A stretch of 49,575 bases of DNA from Roseivivax lentus (GCF_900156805.1 NZ_FTOQ01000021.1:1-49575), one strand, 5' to 3'; counted from the first letter of the stretch, positions 25,303-35,410 are shown. Numbers and translations: made by a program. The notes: generated by a model not told the origin, from the sequence alone.

Positions 25303-25733
25303 CGAAATAGCTCCTCTGATCATGTCAATTCAGCGCTGCGATGCGCGTGTGGTGATAACGCTATGGCGTACGTAAAATAAGTCAAAAGGGGTGCCCCAAG
25401 TTCCCAACCTGTGACATTGCGCCGTCCCGACATCCGTTTAGCCTATGAATTGACGGGGTTTTCCATGTGAACCGGCGCGACCCAAACGGGTGATCGCAAA
25501 GGTCAGCAGCCTGGCCGGCGGCGGTCACAACTGAATGAATGATGAAAAAGCCGGCACCTTCCGGGCAAACTGCGCAACCTTTCATCGCGGCGCTCATGGT
25601 GATATCGCAGAAGCCACAATCCTCGGTCCCGTCTGGACACTTTCTTCGCGACCGCTAGCCTTTGCACCAAACAGCAACAGTCACCCGCTCCGCCGAGGCG
25701 GGCCGCAAGCAGATGGATGGACACGCTCTGAAC
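25303..25733. other. Divergent intergenic region galU / glucosylglycerol operon
   Basis: About 430 bp without a convincing gene, less GC-rich than its surroundings. A TTGACT (minus strand, 25385-25380) could be a -35 element for galU, and TTGACG at 25450-25455 on the plus strand could serve the gpsA side. I see no good -10 boxes at normal spacing, so promoters are not called. Osmotic control of the operon would be encoded here. Confidence 0.4.
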
Positions 25734-26858
25734 ATGCCCAAATCTCCCCGCCCCGAGGGTCTGCCCGCGCCCCGCTCTGCCCGGCCCTATCGCCGCATCG
25801 CGGTGCTGGGCATGGGCAGCTGGGGCACCGCGCTGGCAGCGGTTGCGGCATCGACCGGCTGCGCCGTGCGGCTATGGGGGCGGCGCGCCGCCCTTGCCGA
25901 TGCGATCAACACCCAGCACCGCAACACCGATTACCTGCCGGATGCGCCCCTGCCCGAAGGCATCGAGGCCACGACCGACCTCGCTTATGCGCTGAAGGAC
26001 GCGGAAGCGGTGCTTCTGGTGACGCCCTCGCGCACGCTGCGCAAGATGTGCAACCAGATCCGCCCGCACCTGCCGCAGGGCGTGCCGCTCGTGCTCGGCT
26101 GCAAGGGGATCGAGCAGGGCACGGGTTACCTCCTGTCGGCGCTCGTGGAGGAAGAGCTGCCCGGCCACCCGGTCGGCGCCCTATCGGGTCCCACCTTCGC
26201 CAAGGAAACCGTGCTGGGCCATCCGTCCGCGGCGACCATCGCCTTCGAGTTCACCTACAAGGACCGGCTGACGCCGCAGGACAGCCCCGCCGCGCGGATG
26301 TCCGTCACGATGTCCTCGGCGGCGTTCCGGCCCTATATCTCGGACGACCTGACGGGCGTGGAGATCGGCGGCGCGGTGAAGAACGTGATCGCCATCGCCT
26401 GCGGGATGATGACCGGCGCGGGCTTTGCCGAGAATACCCGCGCGGCGCTGATCGCCCGGGGCATGGACGAGATGAAGTTCCTCGCGGAAGCCCTTGGCGG
26501 AAGACGGGAAACCGTGACTGGCCTCTCGGGCGCGGGCGATCTGACGCTCACCTGCTCCTCGCTGACTTCGCGCAACATGTCGCTCGGTCATCAGCTCGGC
26601 CAGGGCATCCCCCGCGAGCAATGTTTCGACGGCAAGAAGGTCGTCGTCGAGGGCGAGGTGAACGCCGTCTCGGTGGTCGATCTGGCGCGCCGGATCGGCG
26701 TGACAATGCCCATCTGCGAGGCGGTCCATGCCATCCTGCACGAAGGCGCGGACCTCTCCTCGACCTTCGTGGCGCTGTGGTCCCGCCCCATCGAGAGCGA
26801 ACCGCGCGCGCTGTCCATCCAACTCGATCATCCCGCATCCCAAAAGGAGCGTACATGA
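25734..26858 (+). CDS. gpsA: NAD(P)H-dependent glycerol-3-phosphate dehydrogenase
   Basis: The enzyme reduces dihydroxyacetone phosphate to sn-glycerol-3-phosphate. The protein is about 374 aa from the chosen ATG. The Rossmann motif is RIAVLGMGSWGTALA, and it has VLGCKGIEQGTG, ALSGPTFAKE, the catalytic-lysine region GVEIGGAVKNVIAIACG and GAGDLTLTCSS. The N-terminus is uncertain (ATG 25713 or 25734). It overlaps the phosphatase gene by 4 nt and starts a glucosylglycerol operon, so it probably provides glycerol-3-phosphate specifically for that pathway. Another gpsA for phospholipid synthesis would be expected elsewhere in the genome. Confidence 0.93.
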   Translation: MPKSPRPEGLPAPRSARPYRRIAVLGMGSWGTALAAVAASTGCAVRLWGRRAALADAINTQHRNTDYLPDAPLPEGIEATTDLAYALKDAEAVLLVTPSRTLRKMCNQIRPHLPQGVPLVLGCKGIEQGTGYLLSALVEEELPGHPVGALSGPTFAKETVLGHPSAATIAFEFTYKDRLTPQDSPAARMSVTMSSAAFRPYISDDLTGVEIGGAVKNVIAIACGMMTGAGFAENTRAALIARGMDEMKFLAEALGGRRETVTGLSGAGDLTLTCSSLTSRNMSLGHQLGQGIPREQCFDGKKVVVEGEVNAVSVVDLARRIGVTMPICEAVHAILHEGADLSSTFVALWSRPIESEPRALSIQLDHPASQKERT

Positions 26859-27631
26859 CCCAACCGCCCCCGATTTCGACCGCGCTCAACGCGCGCCGCT
26901 TCGTTCTGGCCACCGATCTGGACGGCACGTTCCTCGGCGGTTCGGACGCCGATCGCAAGCGCCTCTACGACTGGATCGAGGCGCATCGCGAAAGCATCGG
27001 CCTCGTCTTCGTGACCGGCCGGGACCCGGCCTTCATCCGGTCGCTCTGCGAAAGCGGCGTGCCGTGGCCCGAATTCGTGATCGGCGATGTGGGCACCACC
27101 ATTGCGCAGGTCGAGAACAAGGAAATCTCGCCCATCGTCGAACTTGAAGAAGAGATCGCAAGCATCTGGAATGATGCGGGTTCCGCCGTGCGCGCCGCGC
27201 TGGAGGGGCATCCGGGCCTGACGCTTCAGCCGACCAGCTTCAGGTATCGGGTGAGCTATGACCTGCAACCCGTTGATTTTGATGACAGTGCCAAGCACAA
27301 GGTCACCGAATTGGGGCATGATTGGCTGATTTCCGACAACAAGTATTTCGACGTTCTGCCCCGTGGCGTGTCCAAGGGACCGTCCCTGCGCCGCTTCGTG
27401 GCGCATATGCAGATCGCCGAGCATCGCGTCCTGGCCGCCGGAGACACGCTGAACGATGCCTCCATGCTGGAATGCGGCCTGCCCGCGGTGGCGGTCGGCG
27501 GCTCCGAGGCCGCGTTGCTCGACCGGGTCGCACCGCTCGAGCATGTCTACAAGGCCACCGCGATCGGCGCGGCGGGTATTCTCGAAGCAGTGGGCGCGAT
27601 GGACCTCCATCCCGTCCCGGAGGGCGTTTGA
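26855..27631 (+). CDS. HAD-IIB phosphatase, probable glucosylglycerol-phosphate phosphatase
   Basis: The 258-aa protein has HAD motif I FVLATDLDGTFLGG, the motif II-like VFVTGRDP and motif III/IV GVSKGPSLRRF and AAGDTLNDASML. It is of the sucrose-/mannosyl-phosphoglycerate-phosphatase type. Position between gpsA and the GT20 synthase indicates dephosphorylation of glucosylglycerol-phosphate to glucosylglycerol (GgpP function). The start ATG has an excellent AAAAGGAG site and overlaps the gpsA stop. The synthase begins right after its stop codon. Function is inferred from fold and operon. Confidence 0.85.
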   Translation: MTQPPPISTALNARRFVLATDLDGTFLGGSDADRKRLYDWIEAHRESIGLVFVTGRDPAFIRSLCESGVPWPEFVIGDVGTTIAQVENKEISPIVELEEEIASIWNDAGSAVRAALEGHPGLTLQPTSFRYRVSYDLQPVDFDDSAKHKVTELGHDWLISDNKYFDVLPRGVSKGPSLRRFVAHMQIAEHRVLAAGDTLNDASMLECGLPAVAVGGSEAALLDRVAPLEHVYKATAIGAAGILEAVGAMDLHPVPEGV

Positions 27632-29116
27632 ATGGGCAGCGATCTTGTTATCGTCTATCACCGGCAACCCTATGAAGAGGTTGTCGAAAACGGCAAAACC
27701 GTCTTTCGCGAGAACAAGAGCCCGAACGGCATCGTCCCGACGCTAAAAAGCTTCTTCGGCCGCGTCGACAACGCCGCCTGGGTCGCCTGGAAGGAAGCGG
27801 AGGACGTGACCAATCCCGATTTCGACCGCGTGATCGAGATCGAGGACAGTTTCGGCAAATACACCGTCTCACGCCTGCCCCTGACCGCGGCGGACGTGAA
27901 AAGCTTCTACCACGTCACATCGAAAGAGGCGTTCTGGCCCATCCTGCACGGCTTCAAGGACAAGTATAATTACGATCCGGTCGATTGGGGTACGTTCCGC
28001 AAGGTGAACCAGGCCTTCGCCGAAGCCGCCGCCGCCGAGGCCGCCAAGGGCGCATCGGTTTGGGTCCACGACTACAATCTGTGGCTGGTGCCCGGCTATC
28101 TGCGGCAGATGCGTCCCGATCTGCGCATCTCGTTCTTCCATCACACGCCGTTCCCGGCGGCCGATATCTTCAACGTGCTGCCCTGGCGCGGCGAGATCGT
28201 CGACAGCCTTCTCGCCTGCGACGTGGTGGGCTTCCACATCCCGCGCTATGCGTCGAACTTCGTGTCGGTTGTACGCTCGCAATATGATGTGGGCGACGTG
28301 CCGCGGGTGACGGTCTCCGACGATTTCATCTCCGAAGGTTCCGCCCTGTCGGACCGCACGCAGCCCGTCACGATCAAGACGCGCGACCGCGAGGTCCGTC
28401 TGGGCGTCACGCCCGTGGGGGTCGATACGGATTACATCGCCGAGGTCACCGCGCGGGACGATACCCACAAGCGCGCCGCCGAGATCCGCGAGGAGCTGGG
28501 TGAGGCGAAGCTGATCCTCTCCGTGGGCCGCACCGATTACACCAAGGGCGGCGCGGAGCAGCTTCTGACCTTCGAGCGGTTCCTGCAGAAGCACGAGGAT
28601 ATGCGCGACAAGGTGCGGCTTTTGCATGTCTCGGTGCCCGCCAACCGCAACATGACCGTCTATGCCGAGATCCAGGACGAGATCGAACAGATCGCGGGCC
28701 GCATCAACGGCCGCTTCGGCACGTTCAACTCGAACCCCGTGACGCTGATCTCGCGCGCGATCCCGTTCGAGACGCTGGTGGCCTATTACCGCGTGGCGGA
28801 CGTGGCCTGGATCACGCCGATGGCCGATGGCATGAACCTCGTCTGCAAGGAATTCGCGGCCTCCCGCGACGACGAGGACGGCGTGCTGATCCTGTCGGAA
28901 TTCGCCGGTGCTGCGATCGAGCTTGGCTCGGCGATCCTGACCAATCCCTACAGCCACAAGAACATGGACCACGCGATCGAGACCGCGCTGACGATGAGCC
29001 CGGAGAACCGCAAGAGCCGCATGGTGGAGCTGCGCCGCAAGGTCGGCATCTACAACACCGCGCGCTGGGCGCAGGACCAGCTGGCGCTGCTCTCACCCGA
29101 TGATTTCGGTGACTGA
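27632..29116 (+). CDS. ggpS: Glucosylglycerol-phosphate synthase (GT20)
   Basis: The 494-aa GT-B glycosyltransferase is related to trehalose-6-phosphate synthase but has the GgpS N-terminus: [18 protein letters not shown], then [14 protein letters not shown]. Other conserved parts are [40 protein letters not shown] and the donor-site [15 protein letters not shown]. The expected reaction joins glucose from ADP-glucose to glycerol-3-phosphate. The gene lies in a three-gene pathway operon with its acceptor-producing dehydrogenase and phosphatase. The product is a salt-stress compatible solute in marine bacteria. Confidence 0.92.
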   Translation: MGSDLVIVYHRQPYEEVVENGKTVFRENKSPNGIVPTLKSFFGRVDNAAWVAWKEAEDVTNPDFDRVIEIEDSFGKYTVSRLPLTAADVKSFYHVTSKEAFWPILHGFKDKYNYDPVDWGTFRKVNQAFAEAAAAEAAKGASVWVHDYNLWLVPGYLRQMRPDLRISFFHHTPFPAADIFNVLPWRGEIVDSLLACDVVGFHIPRYASNFVSVVRSQYDVGDVPRVTVSDDFISEGSALSDRTQPVTIKTRDREVRLGVTPVGVDTDYIAEVTARDDTHKRAAEIREELGEAKLILSVGRTDYTKGGAEQLLTFERFLQKHEDMRDKVRLLHVSVPANRNMTVYAEIQDEIEQIAGRINGRFGTFNSNPVTLISRAIPFETLVAYYRVADVAWITPMADGMNLVCKEFAASRDDEDGVLILSEFAGAAIELGSAILTNPYSHKNMDHAIETALTMSPENRKSRMVELRRKVGIYNTARWAQDQLALLSPDDFGD

Positions 29117-29128
29117 GCCGGACGCCGG

Positions 29129-30346
29129 ATGAGCATGCCTGGCGCGGGCGGTGCCGCCACGCGAAACGTCGCGCTGTATCCGTGGTTCAAGGCGGCGCAG
29201 AGCCTGCTGTTCTGGCAAGCGACGTGGTTCCTGTATTTCCAGCAGGCGCTGACGCCGGCCCAGGCCATCCTGCTCTATGCGGTCTACGACCTCTCGGCCA
29301 CGCTGCTCGAGGTGCCGTCCGGCGTGATGTCCGACCGGCTTGGCCGCCGGGTGACGCTGATCGTCTCGGCGCTGTCGATGGCGCTCGGGGCGGCGCTTCT
29401 GGGCTGGGGCGGCGGCTTTGCCGTCTTCATGGCCGGTCAGGCGCTGCTGGGCGCGGGCATAGCCTTCGTCTCGGGCACCGACAGCTCGTTTCTCTACGAG
29501 TCGCTGCAGGCCGCGGGCGAGGAGGCCTCGGTCGAGGCCGAGGAGCTGCGCGCCTGGCGCTTTTCCTTCGGCGCACTTCTGGTCTCGGCGCCCCTGGGTG
29601 GCCTCGCCGCCCTCTGGTCGCTGGCCCTGCCGTTCTGGCTCTCGGCGGCGGCGGCCGGGATCGGCCTTGTCCTGGCGCTTCGTTTCACCGATCCGCCGCA
29701 GCTGCGCAGCGACGCGGTGCTGCCGCAGACCCAATGGGGCGCGCTGCGCGCCGCGTTCCGCGATCCGGTGCTGATCTGGCTCTTCGCGCTGGCGGCGCTG
29801 ATGTATGGCTACAGCCACCTGCCCTTCATCTTCGGCCAGCCCTTCATCGAGGGCGCGCTCGCGCGCTTCGATCTCTCCGACGATGCGCCGCTCGTCTCGG
29901 GCACGATCACCGCAATCATGATGGGGGTCTCGCTGCTGGCCTCGCTGGCGGCACCCCGGCTGCGGGCGCGGATCGGTCTCGCGGCGCTTCTGCTCCTGGC
30001 CTTCGGGATGCAGATCGCGCTGATCTCCACGCTGGCGCTGACCGGGTCGGTCCTGGCGATCCTCGCACTGACCCTGCGGATGGTGCCCGATGCCTTTTCG
30101 CGCCCCTTCATCCTCGCGCATATCCAGCCACGGCTCGAAGGCGCGGGCCGGGCCACCTATCTCTCGATCCAGAGCCTCGTGGGTCGGCTGCTCTTCGCGG
30201 CCTCGCTATACCTGGCCGCGGGCGGCGCGCAGGGGGCCGATGCGCTGGCGCATGACGAGATCGCGCTGATCCTCGGCGCATACGCCCTTTTCGGCCTCGG
30301 CGCCCTGGTGCTGCTCGCGCTCACGGCCCGACGCTCGGGCGTCTGA
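29129..30346 (+). CDS. Major facilitator superfamily transporter
   Basis: The 405-aa protein has about twelve hydrophobic helices. The MFS A-motif-like loop GVMSDRLGRRVTLIVS follows TM2, and PEVP-like EVPSG precedes it. No substrate can be read. It starts 12 nt after the ggpS stop in the same direction, so it may be co-transcribed with the glucosylglycerol genes and could move an osmolyte. That is a guess from position. A terminator hairpin follows. Confidence 0.88.
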   Translation: MSMPGAGGAATRNVALYPWFKAAQSLLFWQATWFLYFQQALTPAQAILLYAVYDLSATLLEVPSGVMSDRLGRRVTLIVSALSMALGAALLGWGGGFAVFMAGQALLGAGIAFVSGTDSSFLYESLQAAGEEASVEAEELRAWRFSFGALLVSAPLGGLAALWSLALPFWLSAAAAGIGLVLALRFTDPPQLRSDAVLPQTQWGALRAAFRDPVLIWLFALAALMYGYSHLPFIFGQPFIEGALARFDLSDDAPLVSGTITAIMMGVSLLASLAAPRLRARIGLAALLLLAFGMQIALISTLALTGSVLAILALTLRMVPDAFSRPFILAHIQPRLEGAGRATYLSIQSLVGRLLFAASLYLAAGGAQGADALAHDEIALILGAYALFGLGALVLLALTARRSGV

Positions 30347-30362
30347 GGTTTTCCAGCCCATG

Positions 30363-30391
30363 AAAAAGGCCGGCCCCGAAAGGCCGGCCTT
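30363..30391. terminator. Bidirectional terminator between MFS and DAHP synthase genes
   Basis: A 10-bp stem AAGGCCGGCC (30366-30375) / GGCCGGCCTT (30382-30391) with a 6-nt loop. On the minus strand it runs into TTTTTCA, ending the DAHP synthase transcript; the plus-strand tail is weaker (CTGC). Confidence 0.85.
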
Positions 30392-30418
30392 CTGCAAAAT
30401 CGCATGGATCGGCGCGGA

Positions 30419-31786
30419 TCAGCCGTTCACCGCCGCCTTCGCCTCGCGGTAGGCGGTCAGTTCCTCGGCCACGAGGAACGCCAGCTCCAGAGATTGTGAG
30501 GCGTTGAGCCGCGGATCGCAGGCGGTGTGATAGCGGTCCGACAGGTTCTCGTCCGACACGGCATAGACGCCCCCGGTGCATTCGGTCACGTCCTGGCCGG
30601 TCATCTCGAAATGCACGCCGCCGGGGATCGTGCCCTCGGCCTTGTGCACTGCGAAGAAGTCGCGCACCTCGCGCAGCACCGCATCGAAGGGCCGCGTCTT
30701 GTAACCCGACTGGCTCTTGATCGTGTTGCCATGCATCGGATCGCAAACCCAGGTCACCTTCGCGCCTTCCTGCCGCACAGCCTCGATCAGCCGCGGCAGG
30801 TTCTCACCGACCTTGCCCGCCCCGAAGCGCGCGATGAGCGTCAGCTTGCCCTCTTCGTTCTCGGGATTGAGCTTCTTCATCAGGACCTTGAGGTCCTCCG
30901 CCGTGGTCGTCGGGCCGCATTTCAAACCGATCGGGTTCAGCACGCCACGCGCGAATTCCACATGCGCGCCATCGGGCTGCCGCGTGCGGTCGCCGATCCA
31001 GATCATGTGACCCGATCCCGCGAGCCACTTGCCGGAGGTGGAATCGAGCCGGCAGAGCGCCTCTTCGTATTCCAGCAGCAGCGATTCGTGGCTGGTGTAG
31101 AAATCCACCGTCTTGAGGTTGTGGTTGGTCTCGCTCTCGAGACCCGCCGCCTTCATGAAATCGAGCGTGTCGGAGATCCGCCCCGCCATCTCGCGGTATT
31201 TCGAGGCTTCGTCGGCATCGGTGAACCCTAGCGTCCAGGCATGGACCTGGTGCACGTCGGCATAGCCCCCGGTCGAAAAGGCCCGCAGCAGGTTCAGCGT
31301 CGCGGCGGCCTGCGTGTAGGCCTGCAGCATCTTCTGCGGATCGGGCATGCGCGCGGCCGCGGTGAAGGGCAGCTCGTTGATGATGTCACCGCGATAGGAG
31401 GGCAGTTCCACCCCGTCCACCGTCTCGGTCGGCGCCGACCGCGGCTTGGCGAATTGCCCGGCCATCCGGCCCACCTTCACCACCGGCACCTTGGCGCCGT
31501 AGGTCAGCACCATCGCCATCTGCAGCATGACCTTGAACGTGTCGCGGATGCCGTCGGCGGAGAACTGATCGAAGGCCTCGGCGCAATCGCCGCCCTGCAG
31601 CAGGAACGCCTCGCCGCGGCCCGCCGCACCGAGCTGCTTTTTCAGCGACCGGGCCTCGCCCGCGAAGACGAGCGGCGGATATTTCGCCAGCTGGGCCTCC
31701 ACGGCCTCCAGCGCGGCCTGATCCGTATAATCCGGCATCTGCACCCGGGGCTTCTGCCGCCACGTCGTCTTCTGCCAATCGCTCAT
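30419..31786 (-). CDS. Class II 3-deoxy-7-phosphoheptulonate (DAHP) synthase
   Basis: The 455-aa enzyme condenses phosphoenolpyruvate and erythrose-4-phosphate in the first shikimate step. The class II (plant-like) pattern is seen: [71 protein letters not shown] and [14 protein letters not shown]. The start ATG has GGAG upstream. It is monocistronic on the minus strand, with a terminator after its stop and divergent from the DUF6636 gene. Feedback control cannot be judged. Confidence 0.96.
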   Translation of the reverse strand: MSDWQKTTWRQKPRVQMPDYTDQAALEAVEAQLAKYPPLVFAGEARSLKKQLGAAGRGEAFLLQGGDCAEAFDQFSADGIRDTFKVMLQMAMVLTYGAKVPVVKVGRMAGQFAKPRSAPTETVDGVELPSYRGDIINELPFTAAARMPDPQKMLQAYTQAAATLNLLRAFSTGGYADVHQVHAWTLGFTDADEASKYREMAGRISDTLDFMKAAGLESETNHNLKTVDFYTSHESLLLEYEEALCRLDSTSGKWLAGSGHMIWIGDRTRQPDGAHVEFARGVLNPIGLKCGPTTTAEDLKVLMKKLNPENEEGKLTLIARFGAGKVGENLPRLIEAVRQEGAKVTWVCDPMHGNTIKSQSGYKTRPFDAVLREVRDFFAVHKAEGTIPGGVHFEMTGQDVTECTGGVYAVSDENLSDRYHTACDPRLNASQSLELAFLVAEELTAYREAKAAVNG

Positions 31787-31954
31787 CGTCTGTCTCCGCT
31801 TCGGTCTTTCTATGCGTTAGCGCCAACCGCCTATACCACCCAAAACTCCGGAGGCCACGGAAAAAGGCCGCTGTCGAAAGCCATCGGCAGCTTGCGCTTG
31901 ACCATGGGTCACCCGCTCGCAATCATCTTCGCATTACGAGTTTGGAGATTTCCC

Positions 31955-32362
31955 ATGAGACGTCTTTTCGCGCTTTTTCTTTGCCTGTTCGCCCTGCCCG
32001 CCTCTGCCGACGTCTTTCCGTTCGAGACACCGTCCGGGAATATCGACTGCTATGTCGGCCTGTCGCGCAACAGCAGCGACATCACCTGTTCGATCTGGGA
32101 TCGCTCCGGCCCGCCCGCGCGTCCCGCACCCGCCGATTGCCGCGTCGGCTGGGGGCATACCTTCGAGATGGGCGATCGCGGGCCCGTTCGCATGCGCTGC
32201 GATCCGGGCCTGCGCAACTTTTCCCAAAGCTCGCAGATGCCTTACGGCCGGACCGAGGATTTCGGCGGAATCACCTGTACGTCCGAACGGACCGGCCTGA
32301 CCTGCCGCAACCGGACCGGTCACGGCTTCTTCCTGTCGCGCCGGGTCCAGCGCGTCTATTGA
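31955..32362 (+). CDS. DUF6636-type small secreted protein
   Basis: The 135-aa protein has a signal peptide (MRRLFALFLCLFALPASA) and a Cys-rich mature part starting VFPFETPSGNIDCYVGL. Further cysteines lie in ITCSIWD, ADCRVGWG, MRCDPG, ITCTSE and LTCRN. This SGNI-C...C pattern resembles the DUF6636 domain. GGAG precedes the chosen ATG by 8 nt; an apparent upstream extension is noise from the opposite strand. The function of the domain is unknown; it is probably periplasmic and disulfide-bonded. Confidence 0.8.
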   Translation: MRRLFALFLCLFALPASADVFPFETPSGNIDCYVGLSRNSSDITCSIWDRSGPPARPAPADCRVGWGHTFEMGDRGPVRMRCDPGLRNFSQSSQMPYGRTEDFGGITCTSERTGLTCRNRTGHGFFLSRRVQRVY

Positions 32363-32486
32363 CCGGCAGCGCGGGGGCCTTGCGCGATCCGCCGGAACCG
32401 GCGCTTCTTGACGGCGCATCCGAGTTCTGAATTGTGGGGGCAGGTCCGGGCGCGGCGGAGCGGCCGGACATCCCTCGAGGTTGCCC

Positions 32487-33488
32487 ATGCAGACACAGCG
32501 TCAGAGCGCAGACAGTCCCGAACCCGAACGGGTGTCGCGCTTCGTCTTCGTGCTGCTCGATCAGTTCACGCTCATCTCCTTCGCCTCGGCGGTCGAGACG
32601 CTGCGCCTTGCCAATCGCATGGCGGGACGGGAGCTGTATTCCTGGACGCTGGTCGGCGAAGGCGGCGGCACGGTAACCTGTTCGGCGGGCACGACCTTCC
32701 AGCTCGACAGCGACCTGCTGCCGCTGCAGCGGGACGACACGGTGGTGATCTGCGGCGGGCTTGCGGTCCAGAAGGCCACGACGAAGCCGCTTTTGTCCTG
32801 GCTGCGGCGCGAGGCGCGGGGCCGGCACCAGCTGGGCGGCCTCTGCACCGCGACGCATGTCCTCGCCCGGGCCGGCCTTCTGGACGGCAAACGCGCGACG
32901 ATCCATTGGGAGAACCAGGACAGCTTCCTCGAGGAATTCGACGAGGTGGAGCTGACCAAGGCGGTCTTCACCGTTGACGGCAACCGCTTCACCACGGCGG
33001 GCGGCACCGCCTCGCTCGACCTGATGCTGAAGCTCATAGCCGACGACCATGGCGAGGCGCTGGCCAATGCCGTGGCCGACCAGCTGATCTATTCGGCGAT
33101 CCGCACCGATCAGGACGTCCAGCGCCTGTCGGTGCCCACGCGAATCGGCGTGCGGCATCCCAAGCTCGCCGAGGTCATCCAGCGGATGGAGGCCGATATC
33201 GAGGAGCCGATCAGCCCCGCCGCGCTGGCCCGCGACGTGGGCATGTCCACCCGCCAGCTCGAACGGCTGTTCCGGCGCTATCTCAACCGCAGCCCCAAGC
33301 GCTATTACATGGAACTGCGCCTGCAGAAGGCGCGGAACCTGCTGATGCAGACCGATATGAGCGTAATCAACGTGGCGTTGGCCTGCGGCTTCACCTCGCC
33401 CTCGCATTTCTCCAAATGCTACCGCGCCCATTACGAGACGACGCCCTACCGCGAGCGCGGCAGCCACGGGAAAATGCGCGAGACATGA
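32487..33488 (+). CDS. GlxA-type transcriptional regulator (DJ-1/PfpI domain + AraC HTH)
   Basis: The 333-aa regulator has an N-terminal DJ-1/PfpI-like domain (FVFVLLDQFTLISFASAVETL, with GGLCTATHVLARAGLLDG at the nucleophile-elbow position). A C-terminal AraC double HTH follows (ISPAALARDVGMSTRQLERLFRRY, then VALACGFTSPSHFSKCYR). GlxA-family members such as GbdR and CdhR control glycine-betaine or carnitine use; the ligand here is unknown. ATG 32487 with GAGG upstream is favoured over an in-frame TTG 6 nt earlier. It overlaps the GNAT gene by 4 nt. Confidence 0.9.
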   Translation: MQTQRQSADSPEPERVSRFVFVLLDQFTLISFASAVETLRLANRMAGRELYSWTLVGEGGGTVTCSAGTTFQLDSDLLPLQRDDTVVICGGLAVQKATTKPLLSWLRREARGRHQLGGLCTATHVLARAGLLDGKRATIHWENQDSFLEEFDEVELTKAVFTVDGNRFTTAGGTASLDLMLKLIADDHGEALANAVADQLIYSAIRTDQDVQRLSVPTRIGVRHPKLAEVIQRMEADIEEPISPAALARDVGMSTRQLERLFRRYLNRSPKRYYMELRLQKARNLLMQTDMSVINVALACGFTSPSHFSKCYRAHYETTPYRERGSHGKMRET

Positions 33489-34021
33489 TCGCGACGGCGC
33501 GGCTGACCCTCCGGCCCGCCCGGCCCGACGATCTGGAGGATTTGCACGCGATCTTCAGCGATCCCCGCGCCATGCGCTACTGGGACCGTCCAGCCCATGA
33601 GAACCGCGATCAGACCCGAGCCTTTCTGAATCACTTCATCCACGGCCCGCCGGACACCCGCGAGGAATACATCCTCGATCTCGAAGGCCGCGCCATCGGC
33701 AAGGCGGGCGTCTGGGCAATGCCCGAATTGGGCTTCATCCTGAATCCCCGCCACTGGGGCCGCGGGTTTGCGACCGAGGCGTTGCAGGCAATCCTGCCCC
33801 GGGCCTTTGCGAAATTCCCTGATGAGCCGGTCCTGACCGCCGAGATCGACCCGCGCAACACCGCCTCGCGCCGGGTGCTGACGCGGCTCGGCTTCCGGCA
33901 GACGGGCTTTGCGGAAAAGAACTTCCTCTATGGCGGCACGGAATGGTGCGACACGGCCTATTTCGCGCTGCCCCGGCCCGGCTCCGTTCCGCCCCCCGCC
34001 GACGCGGGCACGGCCCGCTGA
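33485..34021 (+). CDS. GNAT-family N-acetyltransferase (RimJ/RimL-like)
   Basis: The 178-aa protein starts MIATARLTLRPARPDDLEDL, the acetyltransf_3 (RimJ/RimL) pattern. The acetyl-CoA loop reads NPRHWGRGFATEALQAIL, with TAEIDPRNTASRRVLTRLGF after it. It overlaps the GlxA-type gene by 4 nt. The substrate is unknown. A short gap of about 80 nt separates it from the next gene, so the transporter has its own start. Confidence 0.9.
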   Translation: MIATARLTLRPARPDDLEDLHAIFSDPRAMRYWDRPAHENRDQTRAFLNHFIHGPPDTREEYILDLEGRAIGKAGVWAMPELGFILNPRHWGRGFATEALQAILPRAFAKFPDEPVLTAEIDPRNTASRRVLTRLGFRQTGFAEKNFLYGGTEWCDTAYFALPRPGSVPPPADAGTAR

Positions 34022-34104
34022 CCTTACGCGAGCCCCCTTCCCTTTTCCAAAAGCGCCGCCTACCTTCCGCGCCAGGACAACGATCCTCAAACAGGGAGAT
34101 ACCG

Positions 34105-35301
34105 ATGAAGAAATTGCTGATGGCTTCCGCCGCCACCGCACTCACCACCGGCGCCGCGATGGCCGCCGGTCATTCGAGCGAAGTCAAGCTGGGCGTGCTG
34201 CTCAGCTTCACCGGACCGATCGAAAGCCTGACCCCCGCGATGGGCGCCGGCGCCGAAATGGCGATTTCCGAAGTCTCTGGCGATGCGAACTTCATGGAGG
34301 GCGCCGCCGTGACCCCCGTGCGCGGTGACGCGACCTGCGTCGATGCCGCCGCCGCGACCGCCGCGGCTGAACGTCTGATCACCTCCGACGGCGTCGTGGG
34401 CATCATGGGCGCCGACTGCTCGGGCGTGACCACCGCCGTTCTGGCCAATGTGGCGGTGCCGAACGGCATCGCGATGATCTCTCCCGCGGCCACCTCGCCC
34501 GCGCTCTCGACCGCCGAGGATAACGGCCTGTTCTTCCGCACGGCCCCCTCCGACGCGCGCCAGGGCGAAGTGCTGGCCACGATCCTGAACGAAAAGGGCA
34601 TCGGCTCGGTCGCCGTGACCTACACCAACAACGATTACGGCAAGGGCTTCGCCGATGCCTTCGTCGCGGCCTACTCGGGCATGGGCGGCGAGGTGACGCT
34701 GTCAGCCGCGCATGAGGACGGCAAGGGCGACTATTCCGCCGAAGTCGGCGCGCTGGCCTCCGCGGGCGGCGATGCGCTCGTGGTGCTCGGCTACGTCGAC
34801 CAGGGCGGCGCAGGCGTCATCCAGGGCGCGCTCGACACCGGGGCGTTCGACATGTTCGCCTTCGGCGACGGCATGATCGGCGACAGCCTGACCGACCGCT
34901 TCGGCGCCGATATCGACGGCTCCATCGGCACGGCACCGGGCGGCGAGAACGAAGGTGCCGCGCGCTTTGCGGAGATGGCCTCCGAGGCCGGTATCGACGG
35001 CACCTCGGTCTATGCGGGTGAAAGCTATGACGCGGCGGCGCTGCTGCTGCTGGCGATGGCGGCGTCGGGCTCCACCGATGCGTCCGAATATGCGGGCTCC
35101 ATCATGGACGTGGCCAACGCCCCCGGCGAGCCGATCCTGCCGGGCGAGCTGTCCAAGGCGCTCCAGATCATCGCCGATGGCGGCGAGGTCGACTACCAGG
35201 GCGCATCGGGCGTGGAACTCGTGGGCTCCGGCGAAGCGGCGGGCTCCTACGCGGAATACACCGTCGATGGCGGTGCGCTCAGCGTGGTCGGCTACCGCTG
35301 A
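34105..35301 (+). CDS. Branched-chain amino-acid-type ABC transporter substrate-binding protein
   Basis: The 398-aa type I periplasmic binding protein (Leu/Ile/Val family) has a signal peptide (MKKLLMASAATALTTGAAMA), KLGVLLSFTGPIESLTP at the mature start and the conserved GADCSGVTTAVLA. Later AISPAATSPALST-like and FFRTAPSDARQGEV segments are seen. The start has AGGGAG upstream. A terminator separates it from the ATPase and permease genes, as expected for an over-produced binding protein. The natural substrate could be amino acids, amides or urea-like molecules. Confidence 0.92.
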   Translation: MKKLLMASAATALTTGAAMAAGHSSEVKLGVLLSFTGPIESLTPAMGAGAEMAISEVSGDANFMEGAAVTPVRGDATCVDAAAATAAAERLITSDGVVGIMGADCSGVTTAVLANVAVPNGIAMISPAATSPALSTAEDNGLFFRTAPSDARQGEVLATILNEKGIGSVAVTYTNNDYGKGFADAFVAAYSGMGGEVTLSAAHEDGKGDYSAEVGALASAGGDALVVLGYVDQGGAGVIQGALDTGAFDMFAFGDGMIGDSLTDRFGADIDGSIGTAPGGENEGAARFAEMASEAGIDGTSVYAGESYDAAALLLLAMAASGSTDASEYAGSIMDVANAPGEPILPGELSKALQIIADGGEVDYQGASGVELVGSGEAAGSYAEYTVDGGALSVVGYR

Positions 35302-35322
35302 TCGGTCCCGATACGATTTTGG

Positions 35323-35354
35323 AACGGCCCGGGGTTTGCATCTCGGGCCGTTTT
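35323..35354 (+). terminator. Terminator after the substrate-binding protein gene
   Basis: AACGGCCCG (35323-35331) pairs with CGGGCCGTT (35344-35352) and is followed by TTG. It lies between the binding-protein gene and the ATPase gene, so it probably attenuates read-through and sets high binding-protein levels. Confidence 0.8.
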
Positions 35355-35410
35355 GCGTAAACGACGCCGCCAACCGGCCGCGGGAGGCTGGACGATAAGG
35401 GGATGGACAC

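Noticed and set aside
25382-25597. Small minus-strand frame in the galU/gpsA gap
   Set aside because: No ribosome-binding site and no domain; composition not convincing for a gene.
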